Origin: Frankiaceae bacterium
GTDB taxonomy: Bacteria; Actinomycetota; Actinomycetes; JAFAQI01
Direction of reading: 5' to 3'
DNA: 42,934 bases
NCBI GenBank assembly: GCA_025929365.1
Contig: JAICMG010000007.1
Coordinates: 1-42,934 of the forward strand
This document shows positions 40,673-42,934 of this stretch, piece by piece (position 1 is the first letter of the stretch; every line of letters begins with the position of its first letter). The position numbers were made by a program, and so were the translations under genes. A model generated the notes under the pieces. The model had not been told where the DNA came from. It searched no databases and saw only the letters and a program-made list of their open reading frames with translations.

Positions 40673-41083
40673 CTACAGCCGTTCGCAGTAGACGTTGACG
40701 TGCGTCGTGTGCCCGGCGCGGATTACGACCACGGGCCGGATCGGACGGCAAGCTCCCTTGCTGCCGTCGACGTGGAACTGCGGCGTGTAGCCGACCAATG
40801 AGTAGCGGCCGGGCAAGGTGGCGATGCGGAACCCGCCGTTTCGCGGAACCCGCACCGTCAGCAGGAGCCGGCCGTGTTTGCGAACGATGATGCGCCCGCG
40901 TTGCGGGGACGGCTGCGCACCGAACGGCCCGCCGACAGCGAGGAACTGGCCGGCGATCACACCGCGACCCGCCCGGTCGGGGAGTGGTGAATGAGACAGC
41001 GTCGGGTGTGCCGTGCCGCCACTGCCGCTGCTGCACGCCGCGAGAGCCAGCGCGGCGACGCCGAAGGCGAGCGTCCTGGTCAC
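40673..41083 (-). CDS. small lipoprotein with carboxypeptidase-regulatory-like fold
   Basis: About 136 residues from GTG 41083. The hydrophobic leader TLAFGVAALALAAC ends in a clear lipobox (LAAC), so it should be membrane-anchored on the outside. The remaining domain has short beta strands and the pattern GGFRIATLPGRYSLVGYTP, typical of carboxypeptidase-regulatory-like beta-sandwiches. A C-terminal Cys pair (ACRPIRP, VYCERL) is present. GGGAGG lies about 12 bases before the start, a wide spacing. Function unknown. It is convergent with the EphD-like gene (7-base gap). Confidence 0.7.
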   Translation of the reverse strand: MTRTLAFGVAALALAACSSGSGGTAHPTLSHSPLPDRAGRGVIAGQFLAVGGPFGAQPSPQRGRIIVRKHGRLLLTVRVPRNGGFRIATLPGRYSLVGYTPQFHVDGSKGACRPIRPVVVIRAGHTTHVNVYCERL

Positions 41084-41141
41084 ACTGGTGAGACGCCTCC
41101 CGACGTGGGTTCGTTCCCGTGAGCGTGACAGGCTCGGAGCC

Positions 41142-41534
41142 GTGGGTGAGGAGCGGAACGTTCTCGGCGACCCGCTCGAGCCGTGCGGCACGGACCCGGT
41201 CACCGGCTTCTACCGCGACGGCCACTGCAACTGCGGGCCCGAGGACGTCGGCAACCATTCCCTCTGTGCCGTCGTGACCCGCGAGTTCCTCGCGCATCAG
41301 GTCGCGGTCGGCAACGACCTCGTCACGCCCCGCCCGGAGTGGGCCTTTCCTGGTCTCGTCCCCGGCGATCGCTGGTGCGTCGTTGCGGCCCGGTGGTTGC
41401 AGGCCCACCTCGACGGCATGGCGTGCCCGGTCGTCCTCTCGTCAACCAACCGACGCGCGCTGGAGATCGTCCCACTGGAACTGCTGCAGCAGTACGCCGC
41501 GGACGTGCCAGGAGATCTCAGCGGCTTGCTCTAG
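41142..41534 (+). CDS. DUF2237 family protein
   Basis: The product is 130 residues from GTG 41142. The whole protein matches the DUF2237 pattern: NVLGDPLEPCGTDPVTGFYRDG, then HCNCGPEDVGNH, PRPEWAFPGLVPGDRWCVVAARW and ALEIVPLELL. Several conserved Cys residues suggest metal binding or redox, but no function is established. GGAG lies only 2 bases before the GTG. The last codon shares CTAG with the convergent methyltransferase stop. Confidence 0.88.
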   Translation: MGEERNVLGDPLEPCGTDPVTGFYRDGHCNCGPEDVGNHSLCAVVTREFLAHQVAVGNDLVTPRPEWAFPGLVPGDRWCVVAARWLQAHLDGMACPVVLSSTNRRALEIVPLELLQQYAADVPGDLSGLL

Positions 41535-42223
41535 CGACGTTCGGCGCGAAACGCCAGGCACCAGGGGACCAGGTTCCGCCCCGACTCGCTGAAACCGGTC
41601 AGCGCAAATCCCTTGGCGAGCAGCGGACCGAAGTAGTCGGCGAGGGGTCGATGCACGCTCGAGAAGGTCGCGGCGAGGCCCTCACGTTCGACCCGGTCGT
41701 CGTAACGACGCACGGTCAGGTACGGCTCTGGAACGTGCAGGTCGCCGTCTCGCATTCGGGCGGCGTCGAACATCGACACGGCCGGATGCACGATCGCCGC
41801 GACGACGACGCCGGTTGGCGCCAGAACCCGGTCGATCTCCGAGAGTGCTGAATCCAGATCGTCGATGTCGAGCAACGACATGCAGGCGAACGCGAGCGAG
41901 ACGCTGTGCGAGGCGATGGGCAGCCGGGCCGCATCCGCGCGCAGCACCGTCGTACCGCGTTCATGCGCCGATCGCGAAAGTGTCGGCGAGGTGTCGACGC
42001 CAATGACCCGGTGACCGAGCGCGGTGAGCTCGCGCGCGCCCCTTCCCTCACCGCAGCCGATGTCGAGCGTCAGACCGCGCGGTTCGGGCAAGAGTCGCGC
42101 AAGGGCCGGCCAGGTGGTGTCCCAGAATCCGTCCCCACGATTCATGCCGTCGCGCCCGACGGCTGGGTCCACCCACGCCAGCCACTCCTGCGCGTGTGCC
42201 TCCCATGCGGCGGCCGTATCCAT
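41531..42223 (-). CDS. class I SAM-dependent methyltransferase
   Basis: The 230-residue Rossmann-fold methyltransferase has motif I LTLDIGCGEGRGARELT, an acidic loop VIGVDTS, ADAARLPIASHSVSLAFACMSLLDIDD (motifs II-III) and VLAPTGVVVAAIVHP. The substrate is unknown; small-molecule or lipid methylation is likely for this subgroup. It is divergent from the VOC gene with 27 bases between starts. Confidence 0.86.
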   Translation of the reverse strand: MDTAAAWEAHAQEWLAWVDPAVGRDGMNRGDGFWDTTWPALARLLPEPRGLTLDIGCGEGRGARELTALGHRVIGVDTSPTLSRSAHERGTTVLRADAARLPIASHSVSLAFACMSLLDIDDLDSALSEIDRVLAPTGVVVAAIVHPAVSMFDAARMRDGDLHVPEPYLTVRRYDDRVEREGLAATFSSVHRPLADYFGPLLAKGFALTGFSESGRNLVPWCLAFRAERR

Positions 42224-42250
42224 GTGCCCATCTTGCGGCAGGATGGCGGC

Positions 42251-42607
42251 GTGAAGCCGTTAGCCGTGCACCATGTCTCGATCAATGTCAGCGATGTCGA
42301 CGAGGCGATGGCCTTCTACGTCGATCGGCTAGGCCTGATCCCGCGCACCGATCGGCCCGACTTCGGCTTTCCGGGAGCGTGGCTCGATGCCGGTAACCAG
42401 CAGGTACATCTGATCCAGGGCCAGGCGCCCGCCAACGTCGGGCAGCACTTCGCCGTCCAGGTGGCGGACATCGACGCCGCCATTGCCGAGCTGCGCGCCG
42501 CGGGTGTCGAGGTCACCGATGCGTTTCCCGTGGGCACGGGACGACAGGCGTTCCTGTCAGACCCGGCCGGCAACGGCATCGAGCTGCATCAGGTCGCGAG
42601 CGGCTGA
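42251..42607 (+). CDS. VOC family protein
   Basis: 118 residues from GTG 42251, with AGGA 8 bases upstream; the track's earlier start is antisense to the methyltransferase. VHHVSINVSDVDEAMAFYVDRLGL begins the fold, HFAVQVADIDAAIAEL opens the second half, and FLSDPAGNGIELHQ ends it with the Glu ligand. It is a short glyoxalase-like protein with no assignable substrate. Confidence 0.85.
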   Translation: MKPLAVHHVSINVSDVDEAMAFYVDRLGLIPRTDRPDFGFPGAWLDAGNQQVHLIQGQAPANVGQHFAVQVADIDAAIAELRAAGVEVTDAFPVGTGRQAFLSDPAGNGIELHQVASG

Positions 42608-42641
42608 GGTTCGCCTGCCTGTCCGAGGGCAGATCACAACC

Positions 42642-42934
42642 GTGCCCGCGACGAAGTCTCGACCGCGTTCGAGCAAGTCGAAGCCCGAGCAGGCACTGGC
42701 GAAGGCGGCTCGGTTCGGGCTCGTCGCGCGCGGTTGCTTCTACCTGCTGCTCGGGGGGCTCGTCATCAACGTCGCGGTCGAGGGCACGGACGGTCCGCAA
42801 GCCGACGCGAACGGCGCCTTGTCGACGGTGGCATCCAACCCCGCCGGCGAGGCCGCCGTGGTCGCGGTGGCGCTCGGCTTCTTCGCCTTCGGCGCGACAC
42901 GGTTGTGGAGCGTGTGGCGCGACCGGCGGCCGAG
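42642..42934 (+). CDS. DUF1206 membrane protein (5' part only)
   Basis: Translation from GTG 42642 gives a basic start, then AARFGLVARGCFYLLLGGLVINVAV, the first DUF1206 repeat helix. A second helix pair VVAVALGFFAFGATRLW follows, and the frame runs open off the window. The family has three such repeats and about six helices, so roughly two thirds is missing. It was too near the edge for the ORF track. Function unknown. Confidence 0.75.
   Translation, partial: MPATKSRPRSSKSKPEQALAKAARFGLVARGCFYLLLGGLVINVAVEGTDGPQADANGALSTVASNPAGEAAVVAVALGFFAFGATRLWSVWRDRRP

Noticed and set aside
1-42934. CRISPR arrays, riboswitches or prophage genes
   Set aside because: No regularly spaced repeats, no phage structural genes and no leader resembling a known riboswitch were seen on reading.

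Overview
The window is GC-rich throughout, and its genes are packed tightly with many GTG starts, 4-base start/stop overlaps and apparently leaderless starts. Together with nadABC under a NUDIX-type NrtR regulator, a complete actinobacterial mce locus, a DUF222/HNH protein, an F420-dependent Ddn-like reductase, an EphD-like hydrolase-SDR fusion and an SpoIIE/RsbW-type signalling pair, this points to an actinomycete. I cannot place the genus. There is no integrase, no intact insertion sequence and no CRISPR array.

Layout. 1-11220: tRNA-Lys(CTT), a LicD-like protein, a class II aldolase, then lipid/CoA-type accessory genes (PhyH dioxygenase, two thioesterases, Ddn-like reductase, enoyl-CoA hydratase, VOC protein, MFS transporter). 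These are followed by nrtR divergent from the nadA-nadB-nadC operon, with a strong palindromic operator candidate between them. 11221-15335: a DUF222/HNH endonuclease-like gene, a decayed 460-base stretch (DinB-like remnant plus an 11-bp inverted repeat), and a minus-strand run of crotonase, VOC, DUF421 and a small membrane protein. 15401-29362: a region rich in secreted and surface proteins: a PQQ-type beta-propeller, a phosphodiester glycosidase, an unrecognised 847-residue exported protein, a Pro/Thr-rich surface protein, and a DUF6351-like hydrolase. Embedded among them are a membrane PP2C/SpoIIE phosphatase and an RsbW-like ATPase. An orphan DNA adenine methylase, an OsmC protein, an AhpD/CMD-family protein and a serine-hydrolase pseudogene also lie here.

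29396-38312: an SRPBCC gene runs directly into a full mce lipid-import operon (two YrbE permeases, six MCE proteins of which the fifth is a lipoprotein, one Mce-associated protein). Seven consecutive junctions are 4-base overlaps, so the operon is built for translational coupling. Its ATPase is not in the window. 38315-42934: an unrecognised protein, an EphD-like fusion with a striking internal ribosome-binding site at its domain boundary, a small lipoprotein, a DUF2237 protein, a methyltransferase, a VOC protein and the start of a DUF1206 membrane protein.

Working together (inference): the secreted hydrolase/propeller proteins, the mce importer and the scattered CoA-ester enzymes fit a lifestyle of taking up and degrading hydrophobic substrates. 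The best candidate for an undescribed system is the minus-strand block 20055-28512. There a phosphatase/kinase switch pair is physically coupled (adjacent or overlapping genes) to two exported proteins of unknown function, with a secreted hydrolase just upstream.
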